From NCBI GenBank assembly GCA_026705925.1, contig JAPOZT010000004.1, positions 62,001-126,000 on the forward strand: a DNA stretch of 64,000 bases, read 5' to 3'. Position numbers and translations under genes: made by a program. Every line of letters starts with the position of its first letter. Position 1 is the stretch's first letter. This stretch comes from Gemmatimonadota bacterium (GTDB taxonomy: Bacteria; JAAXHH01). Shown here one piece after another: positions 52,021-61,271 of the stretch. The notes under the pieces are model-generated. The model saw only the letters and a list, made by a program, of their open reading frames with translations. It was not told where the DNA came from and did not search any database.

Positions 52021-53349
52021 ATGGGCATGCTGACCACCGTGTTATCGGCGATTTTCGTACTGGGATTGCTGGTCTTCTTCCACGAGCTTGGCCATTTCCT
52101 GGCCGCCAAGCGCATGGGCATCAGGGTGGAACGGTTCTCCCTGGGCTTTCCGCCCAAGATGATCGGAAAGAAGGTAGGGGACACCGAGTACTGTATCTCC
52201 TGGATCCCCCTGGGAGGATACGTGTCCATGGCCGGGGAGCGGCCCGACGCCCAGTCCGAAGAGGAAGTCGGCAAACCGTGGGAATTCCAGTCCAAGTCCG
52301 TGGGGGCCCGCGCCTTCGTCATCGCGGCCGGTCCGGGGGCGAATTTCATCCTCGCCTTCATCATCTTCTGGTTGTTCTACGCGACCATGGGTGTGATGCT
52401 CGTCGATACGACCACCGTGGGCCGGGTGGACGTCGCAAGCCCCTATGCCGCGGCAGGATTGCAGGTCGGCGATGAAATCCTCGAAATCGACCAGGCGGCC
52501 GTCGATACCTGGGAGGATGTCCGGGAACGGCTCGCGACCGGCGCGGGGGCGTCCCTGTCCCTGAAGCTGCGCCGGGACGGGCAGGACCGGACGGTCCAGG
52601 TGCGGTACGACGATGGCGGGACGGCGGAACGGCTGGGCGGGCTCGACTATTTCCGCGCGTCGGCCGTGAGCACGGTCATCCCGGATTCACCCGCCGAGCA
52701 GGCCGGTCTGAGACCCGGGGACGTGATCACGTCCGTGAACGGCGTTCCGGTCACGCAGTGGTACGAGATGGTCGAGCAGATACGCGTCCGGCCGGGCATG
52801 GAGACCACGTTGTCGTGGTCCCGGAACGGCCAGTCCCACCAGGTGATCATCATACCCAATACGGCACAGGACCTGGACCGGGAGACCGGAGACGTCATCG
52901 ACATCGGCCAGATCGGCATCACCCAGCAGGACCACATCAAACGCAGCCCGATCGGAATCGCCACCTCCGCCGGGCTGGCCGGGACGCAACTGGTGGCCGT
53001 CACCTTTACCATCGTCGACTTTGTCGGGAAACTGGTCATGGGGCAGGTGTCCACCGACTCGGTGGGCGGGCCCATCGCGATCGCCCAGATGGCGGGAGAC
53101 AGCGCCCGCCAGGGCGCGAGCAGCCTCTTCAGTTTCATGGCCTTTCTGAGCATCAACCTCGCCATCCTCAACCTCCTGCCCATACCCGCGCTGGACGGCG
53201 GCCAACTGCTCATCCTGGGCGTCGAGAAGGTCATCCGGCGTCCGCTTTCCCTCAAGTATCGGCTGGTATGGCAGCAGACGGGTATGGCCCTGCTGCTGTT
53301 GCTGATGGTGTTCGTGGTATTCAACGATGTCACACGGATCTTCAGGTAG
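52021..53349 (+). CDS. rseP: RIP metalloprotease RseP (site-2 protease, M50)
   Basis: A 442-aa inner-membrane zinc protease. HELGH (H21, E22, H25) lies in the first membrane helix, two PDZ domains (about 125-200 and 210-285) face the periplasm, and LLPIPALDGGQLL near the C-terminus supplies the third ligand. It would cleave anti-sigma factors and remnant signal peptides. The order dxr-rseP is widely conserved. No anti-sigma factor gene is nearby. Confidence 0.96.
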   Translation: MGMLTTVLSAIFVLGLLVFFHELGHFLAAKRMGIRVERFSLGFPPKMIGKKVGDTEYCISWIPLGGYVSMAGERPDAQSEEEVGKPWEFQSKSVGARAFVIAAGPGANFILAFIIFWLFYATMGVMLVDTTTVGRVDVASPYAAAGLQVGDEILEIDQAAVDTWEDVRERLATGAGASLSLKLRRDGQDRTVQVRYDDGGTAERLGGLDYFRASAVSTVIPDSPAEQAGLRPGDVITSVNGVPVTQWYEMVEQIRVRPGMETTLSWSRNGQSHQVIIIPNTAQDLDRETGDVIDIGQIGITQQDHIKRSPIGIATSAGLAGTQLVAVTFTIVDFVGKLVMGQVSTDSVGGPIAIAQMAGDSARQGASSLFSFMAFLSINLAILNLLPIPALDGGQLLILGVEKVIRRPLSLKYRLVWQQTGMALLLLLMVFVVFNDVTRIFR

Positions 53350-53371
53350 TTTCGCGGCGAAGGGAGGGCAC

Positions 53372-55687
53372 ATGCGTTCCGGGAGAAGTCTCGGCGCCGC
53401 CGGTCGTACGTGGTACGTCCTCGTCGTCACCGTGATGCTGGCCGCCGTCTGTCCCCGGGAGTACGCGTTCGGACAGGTGGACCGGGCAAGGGCCCTGGAA
53501 CATTACGCGGAGGGCGGCCTTCACGACGCCAGGAACGATCCCGCCAACGCGATCAAATCCTACCTACAGGCGCTGGAGTACGATTCCACCTCGGCGGAAA
53601 TCCACACCGCCCTCGCCCGGGCCTACTACCGCGTGACGGAGCGCGACAAGGCGCAGCAACACGCCACCACGGCGGTGGAGCTCGATTCGACGGCCACGGA
53701 TTCCTGGTTCATACTGGGCAGATACCAGGCCGAACTGGGCAGGTACGTGCCGGCCCGGGCCGCTTTCGAACGGGTCGTCGCGCTGGAACCGGGCCACATC
53801 GAGGCCCATATCGCCCTTTCCCAGCTTGCGAGCCGTTTGAATGATCCGGACGCCGCACTTAGAGAACTGGAAACGGTGAGCCGCCTGGCGCCGCGCAATC
53901 CCGAATTCCACTTCAAACTGGCCGATGTCTACAAGCAGAGAGGGATGTACGACAAGGCGGTCATCGCGCTGCAGAAGGTGCTCGATGACTATCCCGACTC
54001 GATCCCCGCCCGGGTGGGCCTGACGGAGATCTATGAGCAAAGGCGGCAGTGGGACCGGGCCGTCGTCATGTACCGTGAGATTATCGCACTGGGCCCCGAC
54101 CGGGAAGCGGCCCTGCGCCACCGGCTCGCGCAGCTCCTGAGGTTCCTCGGCCGGGCGGGCGAAGCGGTCGAGGAGTACCGCGTGCTGCTGGAGCACAACC
54201 GGACCTCCCCGGCCCTGTGGGCGGAACTGGGAGAGACCTACCAGGATCTGGGTGGCCAGGAGCAGGCGCTTTCCATCCTGGGGGAGGGCCTCGAACTGCA
54301 CCCCGGCTCGGCGGAACTTCATGGTACGCTGGGCGACGTGCTGCTCGACCAGGACAAGCCGGCGGAGGCTGTAGCGCCGCTGCAGCAGGCGATCGCCCTG
54401 GACGAACGCGAAGTGAGATACCGGATCGGCCTGGGGATGGCCTATCGCGCCACCGGACAAACTGAACAGGCCGTGAACGCGCTGAACGAGGGCCTGGGCG
54501 TCCTGGGAGACCACCCCGATCTCTACCTGAACCTGGGCTTCGTCTACCAGGAAGCCGGCGACTATCCCCTCGCCGTCGACGCGTACAGGTCGGCCGTCGC
54601 CGCGGATCCCGCACACGGACGGAGCTGGATTTCGCTGGGATACGCCCTCATGGAACAGGGACAGACACAGGAGGGCATCGCCGCGTTGCACGAAGGCGTG
54701 GAGCAGTTGCCGGATGACGTAACCCTGCGCCTGAACCTGGCGAACGTCTACCTCGAAAACGGGATGTACAACCAGGCCATCGACCAGTCGCAGAAGAGCA
54801 TCGGCATCAACCGACATGATCCGCGCGGGTGGATCAGCCTGAGCCTGGCCTATCTCCGCCAGGAACAGTTCGCACAGGCCGAACGCGTGCTCACCCAGGC
54901 CCTGTCGATCCTGCCCGATCTGCCCGAGTTCTACCTGTACCTGGGCGTGAGTTTCATGTCCCGGGAGGAATTCGACCAGGCCGGCGCGCACTTCCGCAAG
55001 GTCGTGGAGCTCAACCCGCTGGACGGTAGAGGGTGGGTGAATCTCGGCCTGTCCCATCTGCGCCAGGAGGATTACGAGACCGGTGTCCAGGTCCTTCGCG
55101 ACGGGTTGGAAAAAGCGCCCGGGAACCCAGACCTGTGGTTCTACCTGGGTTACGCCCATACCGAGCAGGAAGATTACGAAGAAGCCATCTCGATCACGAA
55201 AGAAGCGGTCGAGCGGTTCAACGACCACCACCGCCTCCATTTCCTGCTGGCGCAGAATTACGACCAGTCGGGGCAGTTCGAGAAAGCCGTGGCCACCTTC
55301 GAGACCGCCCTTGAAATCGATCCCGAAGACATCTACACGCTGAACTACCTGGGATACATCCTGGCCGACCGGGGCCTGCGGCTAGAAGAAGCCAAAGTGA
55401 TGATCGAGAAAGCCCTCGAGAAAGCTCCTGAAAACGGCGCGTTCCTCGACAGCCTGGGATGGGTGTATTACCGGCTGGGCGACTACCGGAAAGCGCGGCA
55501 GTACGTGGAAAAGGCCCTGCAATTCGAAGACACGAGCGCCACGGTACACGACCATCTCGGGGACATCTACAACCGCCTCGGTATGCATAGAAGCGCTGTA
55601 CGTTACTGGCAGCGCGCCCTCGAAATGGAAGACATAACCCCCGAGGAAACCGAAGAGATCCAGCAGAAGCTCCAAGATGCCAGGTAA
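53372..55687 (+). CDS. exported tetratricopeptide-repeat protein
   Basis: A 771-aa protein with a signal peptide (MRSGRSLGAAGRTWYVLVVT and following, to about residue 35) and roughly twenty TPR units filling the rest, for example DNLGDIYNRLG-like and WFYLGYAHTEQEDYEEAI-like helices. TPR superhelices bind partner proteins, so it may scaffold envelope machinery. The ATG at 53372 follows GGGAGGGCAC. An upstream in-frame ATG at 53327 lies inside rseP and would spoil the signal peptide. It overlaps the next lipoprotein gene by 11 bp, so the two probably act together. Confidence 0.88.
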   Translation: MRSGRSLGAAGRTWYVLVVTVMLAAVCPREYAFGQVDRARALEHYAEGGLHDARNDPANAIKSYLQALEYDSTSAEIHTALARAYYRVTERDKAQQHATTAVELDSTATDSWFILGRYQAELGRYVPARAAFERVVALEPGHIEAHIALSQLASRLNDPDAALRELETVSRLAPRNPEFHFKLADVYKQRGMYDKAVIALQKVLDDYPDSIPARVGLTEIYEQRRQWDRAVVMYREIIALGPDREAALRHRLAQLLRFLGRAGEAVEEYRVLLEHNRTSPALWAELGETYQDLGGQEQALSILGEGLELHPGSAELHGTLGDVLLDQDKPAEAVAPLQQAIALDEREVRYRIGLGMAYRATGQTEQAVNALNEGLGVLGDHPDLYLNLGFVYQEAGDYPLAVDAYRSAVAADPAHGRSWISLGYALMEQGQTQEGIAALHEGVEQLPDDVTLRLNLANVYLENGMYNQAIDQSQKSIGINRHDPRGWISLSLAYLRQEQFAQAERVLTQALSILPDLPEFYLYLGVSFMSREEFDQAGAHFRKVVELNPLDGRGWVNLGLSHLRQEDYETGVQVLRDGLEKAPGNPDLWFYLGYAHTEQEDYEEAISITKEAVERFNDHHRLHFLLAQNYDQSGQFEKAVATFETALEIDPEDIYTLNYLGYILADRGLRLEEAKVMIEKALEKAPENGAFLDSLGWVYYRLGDYRKARQYVEKALQFEDTSATVHDHLGDIYNRLGMHRSAVRYWQRALEMEDITPEETEEIQQKLQDAR

Positions 55688-56522
55688 CACGTCCGGACGG
55701 TGTGGGCGGCCCATGATGCTCGCCTGCCTCGGGCTCCTGCTCCTGTCCTGCCGTCCTCCGCCTCCAGCGCCGCCGCTCCCGCCGGTCGAGCAACTGCTCC
55801 TGGAAATCGACGCGGCCTCCAGGCGCCTCCAGGATTTCAGGGGCAGTGCGGTTGTGAGGACTTCCTACGCGGACCGCCGGGGCCGCGCGTCCCTCCGTAT
55901 TCGGTATCTCAGTCCGGCACGGTACCGTATCGACGTGCACAGCGCCCTCTTCCAGATTCTCGCCGTCGTCCTGATCCACGACCTCCGCGTGCGGCTGTAC
56001 ATGCCCCGGGAAAACACGGTGTTCGAAGGTACGCTCGAGGCGCGCGACGCGCCTGTTCCGGGGCTCGACCTGACGCTGAACGACGTGCACGCTGCTGTGA
56101 CCGGGACCATAACGCCCGGCAGGTACCAAGGGCTGCCCGTAGCCGACTACCGCCGCGAAGGGAACCTGGCGGCCGTCACGCTTGAGGACGATGAAGTGCG
56201 GCGGACGCTGTGGATCGACACGGGCAGGATGACGGTCACGCGCGAAGCGTCGGAATCTCCGGTGAGCCGGGGTTTCGACACCCGTTCAATCACCAGGACC
56301 TTCGAACGCTTTCGAGACCGGAACAGGGTCTGGAGGCCGGACCGCGTCCGCATCACCCGGGACGGCCCCGGGGCGGGGACGTTCGAATTGATCTACCGGA
56401 CCCAGTCGGTCAATCGCGGTCTGCAGCCGTCAGACATCGACGTGCGTCTCCCTGAAACCGTCGTCCGCCGTCCCCTGGAAGAGGCGGAGACGGTCTTCGA
56501 AACCGTGGACGGGACGCCGTAA
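55677..56522 (+). CDS. LolA/DUF4292-like outer-membrane lipoprotein
   Basis: A 281-aa predicted lipoprotein. The signal LACLGLLLLSC ends at a lipobox cysteine (residue 25), followed by a Pro-rich linker and a beta-rich body of the LolA/LolB/DUF4292 kind (LLLEIDAASRRLQDFRGSAVV, YLSPARYRIDVHSALFQILAVVLI). Proteins with this fold carry or sense lipid or lipoprotein acyl chains. Its coupling to the TPR protein resembles envelope-biogenesis pairs seen in FCB bacteria. The stop codon sits within a short duplicated acggg(g)acgccg. Function beyond fold is inference. Confidence 0.75.
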   Translation: MPGNTSGRCGRPMMLACLGLLLLSCRPPPPAPPLPPVEQLLLEIDAASRRLQDFRGSAVVRTSYADRRGRASLRIRYLSPARYRIDVHSALFQILAVVLIHDLRVRLYMPRENTVFEGTLEARDAPVPGLDLTLNDVHAAVTGTITPGRYQGLPVADYRREGNLAAVTLEDDEVRRTLWIDTGRMTVTREASESPVSRGFDTRSITRTFERFRDRNRVWRPDRVRITRDGPGAGTFELIYRTQSVNRGLQPSDIDVRLPETVVRRPLEEAETVFETVDGTP

Positions 56523-56551
56523 ACGGGGACGCCGGATGCCCGACAATTCCC

Positions 56552-56581
56552 TTGACAGCCGTTTGGTATCCCGCCTATATT
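56552..56581 (+). promoter_or_regulatory. promoter for tRNA-His
   Basis: TTGACA (56552-56557), an 18-bp spacer and TATATT (56576-56581), 23 bp before the tRNA. It probably also feeds the efp-acc-gcv genes. Confidence 0.75.
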
Positions 56582-56603
56582 GCCTGCTCCATTTGATGGT
56601 GAT

Positions 56604-56678
56604 GGTGGGCATAGCTCAGTTGGTTAGAGCGCTAGACTGTGGCTCTGGAGGTCGCGGGTTCGAATCCCGTTGCCCACC
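56604..56678 (+). tRNA. tRNA-His (anticodon GTG)
   Basis: The acceptor GTGGGCA/TGCCCAC with the extra G at -1 opposite C73 is diagnostic for tRNA-His. The anticodon arm CTAGA-CTGTGGC-TCTGG carries GTG. CCA is not encoded. Confidence 0.97.
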
Positions 56679-56756
56679 CTTTAAATCAGGACGCTTTATT
56701 CCCGCCCGGACCTGATCCACGGCGCGCTGAAATTTCGACGGTGGCGCGCAGTAGTT

Positions 56757-56785
56757 CCGACGGTGCTGCGCCGAAGTACCGTCGG
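56757..56785. repeat. perfect inverted repeat in the efp leader
   Basis: CCGACGGT (56757-56764), a 13-nt loop and ACCGTCGG (56778-56785), 57 bp before efp. There is no T-run, so it is not an intrinsic terminator. It could be a leader hairpin or a protein site. The 164-bp gap holds nothing else I can name. Confidence 0.5.
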
Positions 56786-56842
56786 TGAACCGGATGCCGC
56801 GTAACGGCCGATGAAGCCGTCAAAGGAGACCAGCCCGATTTT

Positions 56843-57400
56843 ATGGTGAACGCTACGGACCTGCGCACCGGTATGACCATCAGGATCGATGGATCCATAT
56901 ACTTCATCACGGGTTGCGAACACATCAAACCGGGCAAGGGAACGGCCTTTTCGCGCACCCGCCTGAAGCATATCCACACCGGGGCCGTGATCGAAAAGAC
57001 CTACAAGGCCTCGGACAAGCTGGAAGACGTGCGGGTGGAACGGCGCAAGTTCCAGTTCCAGTATACCGACGGCGACATGTACTACATGATGGACCTGGAG
57101 ACCTACGAACAGGTTCCGGTAGGCGCGTCGATCATCGGCGACTTCAAGGATTATATCAAGGACAGCATGACGCTCGAACTACTCACCGCGGACCAGGGCG
57201 TCGTAGGCATCGAGATGCCGAATTTCATCGAGCTGGAGGTTACGCAGACCGATCCGGGTATCCGCGGCGATACCGCGACGGGAGGCACCAAGCCGGCCAC
57301 GCTCGAGAGCGGCGCCGTGGTGCAGGTCCCGCTGTTCATCAACACCGGCGACGTGCTGCGCATCGATACGCGGTCCCGCGAATACGTAGAACGGGTGTAA
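56843..57400 (+). CDS. efp: translation elongation factor P
   Basis: A 185-aa three-domain factor that rescues ribosomes stalled at polyproline. The modification loop is [12 protein letters not shown] with K32 at the tip, the position lysylated in E. coli-type EF-P. The C-terminal signature region [26 protein letters not shown] is complete. No epmA/epmB-type modification gene is in the window. accB follows after 22 bp, the common efp-accB-accC order. Confidence 0.96.
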   Translation: MVNATDLRTGMTIRIDGSIYFITGCEHIKPGKGTAFSRTRLKHIHTGAVIEKTYKASDKLEDVRVERRKFQFQYTDGDMYYMMDLETYEQVPVGASIIGDFKDYIKDSMTLELLTADQGVVGIEMPNFIELEVTQTDPGIRGDTATGGTKPATLESGAVVQVPLFINTGDVLRIDTRSREYVERV

Positions 57401-57422
57401 CCGCCCTTCCGAGGAGCCTGAC

Positions 57423-57890
57423 ATGGGAATCGATGAGGTGCTCAAGCTGATCGAATCGCTGCGGGATACGGACATCCAGGAAGTCGAGGTGGCCGAGGGC
57501 GACCGGAAGATCCGGATCGTGCGCATGACGCCCGGCGCGACCGCGGCCGCCGTCCCCGCACCAGCAGCGGATACGCACGCGCAGGCCGCCGCGCCACCCG
57601 CGGAACACGTGCGGCAGGGCGACGGCCAGGCGGACTCCGCGGACAGTACCTACGTCGAGGTGACCTCGCCCATGGTGGGTACCTTCTACCGGTCACCCGA
57701 GCCCGACGCCGACCCCTTCGTTCAGGAGCAGGACCGGATCAGCACCGGCCAGCAGCTGTGCATCATCGAAGCCATGAAGCTGATGAATCCCATCCAGTCC
57801 GAATTGAACGGGCGCGTGATGGCCATCCTGGTGGAAGACGCCCAGCCCGTCGAATACGGCCAACCGTTGTTTCTGATCGAACCGGCATAG
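57423..57890 (+). CDS. accB: acetyl-CoA carboxylase biotin carboxyl carrier protein
   Basis: A 155-aa carrier. An N-terminal helix region (1-35) is joined by an Ala/Pro-rich flexible linker (about 40-75) to the biotinyl domain with thumb ([19 protein letters not shown]) and biotinyl lysine K119 in IIEAMKLMN. It swings carboxybiotin between AccC and the AccA/D carboxyltransferase, which are not in the window. BirA at 35.8 kb would biotinylate it. Confidence 0.97.
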   Translation: MGIDEVLKLIESLRDTDIQEVEVAEGDRKIRIVRMTPGATAAAVPAPAADTHAQAAAPPAEHVRQGDGQADSADSTYVEVTSPMVGTFYRSPEPDADPFVQEQDRISTGQQLCIIEAMKLMNPIQSELNGRVMAILVEDAQPVEYGQPLFLIEPA

Positions 57891-57896
57891 GAAGCG

Positions 57897-59243
57897 ATGT
57901 TCCAGAAGATCCTCATCGCCAACCGCGGCGAGATCGCCCTGCGCGTCATCCGCTCGTGTAAAGAGTTGAACATCGCGACGCTGGCCGTCCACTCCGAAAC
58001 GGACCAGGACTCCCTCCACGTCCGCTTCGCCGACGAGGCGGTCTGCATCGGCAGCAACGCGCCGAACGACAGCTACCTGAACATACCCCGCATCATCAGC
58101 GCGGCGGAAATCATGAACGCCGACGCCGTGCATCCCGGATACGGTTTCCTGTCCGAGAACCCCCACTTCGCCGAGGTCTGCGAATCCTGCGATATCGCCT
58201 TCATCGGACCGCCGTCCAGGGCCATCCGCCTCATGGGCGACAAAGCCGAAGCGCGTAAGACGGTGGCGGCCTCCGACGTCCCCACCATTCCGGGTACGGA
58301 AGACACCGTCGACGACGAGGAAGCCGCGGTTGAGGCTTCCAAGGAGATCGGGTTTCCCCTGGTCATAAAGGCCTCCGCCGGAGGCGGCGGGCGGGGAATC
58401 CGCATCGTCCGCGACGAGGAAGAGTTACGCGAAGCCTTCCGCCTGGCTTCGCGAGAGGCCCAGAACGCCTTCAACAACCCCGCCCTGTACCTGGAAAAGT
58501 ATATAGAAAAGGCCCGGCATATCGAGGTGCAGGTCCTGGGCGACCGTCACGGCCAGGTCGTCCACCTCGGCGAGCGGGACTGTTCGATCCAGCGGCGGCG
58601 GCAGAAGCTCATCGAGGAGTCGCCGTCCCCTTTTGTCGACGACGAACTGCGTTCCGGGCTGGGAGAGGCCGCCCTGCGCGCGGCGCGGGCGATCGACTAC
58701 GAAAACGCGGGCACCGTCGAGTTCCTCGTGACCGAGGACCGCCAGTTCTATTTCATGGAGATGAACACGCGCATCCAGGTGGAACACCCCGTGACGGAAA
58801 TGGTCGTTTCACAGGACCTCGTAAAGGAACAGATCCGCGTCGCTGCGGGCCATCCCCTGGGGTTCGCGCAGGAAGATGTGCAAATGCGGGGACACGCCAT
58901 CGAATGCCGGATCAACGCCGAGGACCCGGACCGGAACTTCATGCCCTCCACGGGTGAGATCACGAGTTTTCACACGCCAGGCGGTTACGGGGTGCGGGTG
59001 GACAGCCACGTGTACGCCCAGTACGTCGTCACGCCCTTCTACGACTCCATGCTGGCGAAGCTGATCGTCTGGGGAAAGGACCGGGAGGAGGCCATGACGC
59101 GGACCGAGCGGGCCCTTGAGGAGTTTATCGTCGAAGGCATCGACACGACGATACCGTTCCACCAGTTCATGTTGAAACACCCGACCTTCCGTTCCGGGCA
59201 GGCGGATACGGACTTCGTTGAATCCCTGAGTTCCCTGAGTTGA
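57897..59243 (+). CDS. accC: acetyl-CoA carboxylase biotin carboxylase subunit
   Basis: A 448-aa ATP-grasp enzyme that carboxylates biotin on Acc[54 protein letters not shown] (ATP lid), [20 protein letters not shown] and the catalytic stretch [18 protein letters not shown] are all present. It follows accB by 6 bp. The last codons SLSSLS come from a 9-bp in-frame duplication (tccctgagt at 59223-59240) just before the stop. Confidence 0.98.
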   Translation: MFQKILIANRGEIALRVIRSCKELNIATLAVHSETDQDSLHVRFADEAVCIGSNAPNDSYLNIPRIISAAEIMNADAVHPGYGFLSENPHFAEVCESCDIAFIGPPSRAIRLMGDKAEARKTVAASDVPTIPGTEDTVDDEEAAVEASKEIGFPLVIKASAGGGGRGIRIVRDEEELREAFRLASREAQNAFNNPALYLEKYIEKARHIEVQVLGDRHGQVVHLGERDCSIQRRRQKLIEESPSPFVDDELRSGLGEAALRAARAIDYENAGTVEFLVTEDRQFYFMEMNTRIQVEHPVTEMVVSQDLVKEQIRVAAGHPLGFAQEDVQMRGHAIECRINAEDPDRNFMPSTGEITSFHTPGGYGVRVDSHVYAQYVVTPFYDSMLAKLIVWGKDREEAMTRTERALEEFIVEGIDTTIPFHQFMLKHPTFRSGQADTDFVESLSSLS

Positions 59244-59248
59244 CGAAA

Positions 59249-59379
59249 TGACCGGCGGCAGCCCGCGTCGGGCCCGGGCGCCGGTGTTGACAATTGACCG
59301 GCAGCGGCGGTCCGCATCGGACCCAGGCGCCGGTGTTGACAATTGACCGGCAGCGGCGGCCCTCGTCGGGCCCATATGC
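59249..59379. repeat. ~49-bp direct repeats between accC and gcvH
   Basis: About two and a half copies: 59249-59294, 59295-59343 and a partial one at 59344-59379. Each contains tgaccggc-agcggcgg, a cgtcgggccc-like segment and gccggtgttgacaat. The 151-bp gap is otherwise empty, and no glycine riboswitch core is seen. Confidence 0.93.
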
Positions 59380-59394
59380 CGGAGAAAGGAACGC

Positions 59395-59775
59395 ATGAAC
59401 ACGCCCTCAGATCTCCGCTATTCGTCCGAACACGAGTGGGTGCGCCTGGAGGGCGACATCGCCACCGTCGGCATCACCGACTTCGCGCAGTCTGAACTGG
59501 GCGACATCGTCTTCGTGGAACTGCCTTCGGAAGGCGACCCGGTGGCCGAGATGGGCGTCTTCGGGGCGGTGGAAGCCGTGAAGACCGTATCGGACCTCTA
59601 CAGTCCCATGGGCGGGACCGTGACGGAGGTCAACGACGACCTGGAAGACAACCCCGAGGCGGTCAACCAGGACCCCTACGGCGACGGATGGATGATCAGG
59701 CTGAAGGTGGACGACGCGGGCGCCTTCACCAGCCTGATGACCGCCGCGGACTACCGGTCCTTCGTCGGCGCCTGA
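59395..59775 (+). CDS. gcvH: glycine cleavage system H protein
   Basis: A 126-aa lipoyl carrier. LRYSSEHEWVRLEGDIATVGITDFAQSELGDIVFVELP and the lipoylation site K63 in GAVEAVKTVSDLYSP, with EVNDDLEDNPEAVNQDPYGDGWMIRLK, are standard. It shuttles the aminomethyl group from the P protein encoded by the next two genes. Its stop-codon context (ggcgcctgaggcggccgc) recurs exactly 73 bp downstream at 59840-59857. Confidence 0.97.
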   Translation: MNTPSDLRYSSEHEWVRLEGDIATVGITDFAQSELGDIVFVELPSEGDPVAEMGVFGAVEAVKTVSDLYSPMGGTVTEVNDDLEDNPEAVNQDPYGDGWMIRLKVDDAGAFTSLMTAADYRSFVGA

Positions 59776-59857
59776 GGCGGCCGCGGTCGAACGATACTTC
59801 ATCGCCCAGATGACCGTCGCAGTCGATAGATTCTGCACTGGCGCCTGAGGCGGCCGC
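59767..59857. repeat. 18-bp exact duplication of the gcvH stop context
   Basis: ggcgcctgaggcggccgc at 59767-59784 (containing the gcvH TGA) and again at 59840-59857, with a third partial tggcgcttgag near 59876. This fills the 134-bp gap before gcvPA. Confidence 0.93.
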
Positions 59858-59909
59858 AGACCATCATTCCTACGCTGGCGCTTGAGAGCCCGGTCCCTGC
59901 GGAGCATCC

Positions 59910-61253
59910 ATGACGTACATCCCCAACACAGACGCCGACCGCCGGGCCATGATGGAAGCCATCGGCATCGGGTCGGTCGAAGAACTGCTGACCGTCGTCC
60001 CGGACGATGTCCGGCTCGACGGCCCCCTGGACCTCCCGTCCGCCCTGTCGGAACTCGAACTCCACGATACGATGGGCGAGATGGCCGCCCGCAACGGTTC
60101 GGCCGACCGGATGGCATCCTTCGTGGGCGGCGGCATGTACGATCACTTCGTACCCAGCGCGATCGGCCACCTGGCCGGCCGCTCCGAATTCCTGACTTCC
60201 TACACGCCCTACCAGCCGGAAGTAAGCCAGGGCACGCTCCAGGGCATCTACGAGTTCCAGACGATGATCTGCGAGCTGACGGGCCTGGAGGTGGCCAACG
60301 CCTCCATGTACGACGGCGCTTCGGCGACGGCGGAAGCGGCCATGCTGGCCCGGTCGGCCACGGGGCGCGACCGCGTGATTCTCGCAGGCAGCGTGCACCC
60401 CCATTACGTCGAGACGGTCCGTACCTACGCCCACGGGCCGGGCATCGAGGTGGAGACGCTGCCCTGCCCGAACGGCGCGCTGGATCCCGACTTGCTGGCG
60501 TCGGCTCTGACCGACGATACGGCCTGCGTGATCGTACAGCATCCCAATTTCTACGGCTGCCTGGAATCCATGCGCGACCTGGAACGGGTCGTGCACGGCG
60601 CGGGCGCCCTCCTGGTCATGGCCGTGGACCCGATCTCCCTCGGGGTCATCGAGTCTCCGGGCGCCTACGGCGCGGACATCGCCGTGGGGGAGGGGCAGTC
60701 CATGGGCAACCAGGTGAGTTACGGCGGCCCGGCCCTGGGTTTCTTCGCGGCACGGGACCGCTTCGTCCGGCGCATGCCCGGGCGCATCGCGGGACAGACC
60801 GTCGACCAGGCGCAGCGCCGGGGGTTCGTCCTGACGCTGCAGGCCCGCGAACAGCATATCCGGCGGGACAAGGCGACGTCGAACATCTGCACCAGCCAGC
60901 AGCTCAATGCCCTGATGGCGACCATCTACCTGTCGTTGATAGGGAAAGAGGGGTTGAAGCAGGTCGCGGAACTGTGCCTTCACAAGAGCCACTACGCGGC
61001 GGCGCGCATCGCGGACCTGCAGGGCTACGAACTCGCCTTCGACCGGCCGTTCTTCAAGGAATTCGTGGTGCGGACGCCGGCCGCTCCCGGTGAGATCGTT
61101 ACCCGGCTCGCTGACGATGGGTTGCTGGCCGGCATCGACCTGGGACGCTTCCCGTCATTGAAAATCGAAGACGGCCTGCTGATCGCGGTGACGGAACGGC
61201 GTACACGCGCCCAGATCGACCGGCTGGTCGAAGCGCTGGGGCGATTCAGTTGA
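59910..61253 (+). CDS. gcvPA: glycine dehydrogenase (decarboxylating) subunit 1
   Basis: A 447-aa N-terminal half of the split P protein. The N-terminal MTYIPNTDADRRAMMEAIGIGSVEEL is diagnostic for this subunit. FVGGGMYDHFVPSAIGHLAGRSEF, TSYTPYQPEVSQGTLQGIYEFQT and the SNICTSQQLNALMATIYLSL block follow. It lacks the PLP lysine, which belongs to the partner subunit encoded 18 bp downstream. Confidence 0.97.
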   Translation: MTYIPNTDADRRAMMEAIGIGSVEELLTVVPDDVRLDGPLDLPSALSELELHDTMGEMAARNGSADRMASFVGGGMYDHFVPSAIGHLAGRSEFLTSYTPYQPEVSQGTLQGIYEFQTMICELTGLEVANASMYDGASATAEAAMLARSATGRDRVILAGSVHPHYVETVRTYAHGPGIEVETLPCPNGALDPDLLASALTDDTACVIVQHPNFYGCLESMRDLERVVHGAGALLVMAVDPISLGVIESPGAYGADIAVGEGQSMGNQVSYGGPALGFFAARDRFVRRMPGRIAGQTVDQAQRRGFVLTLQAREQHIRRDKATSNICTSQQLNALMATIYLSLIGKEGLKQVAELCLHKSHYAAARIADLQGYELAFDRPFFKEFVVRTPAAPGEIVTRLADDGLLAGIDLGRFPSLKIEDGLLIAVTERRTRAQIDRLVEALGRFS

Positions 61254-61271
61254 GTATGGAGAGGATGTAAT

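Noticed and set aside
59244-59394. Glycine riboswitch before gcvH
   Set aside because: The gap consists of direct repeats and lacks the conserved tandem-aptamer cores.
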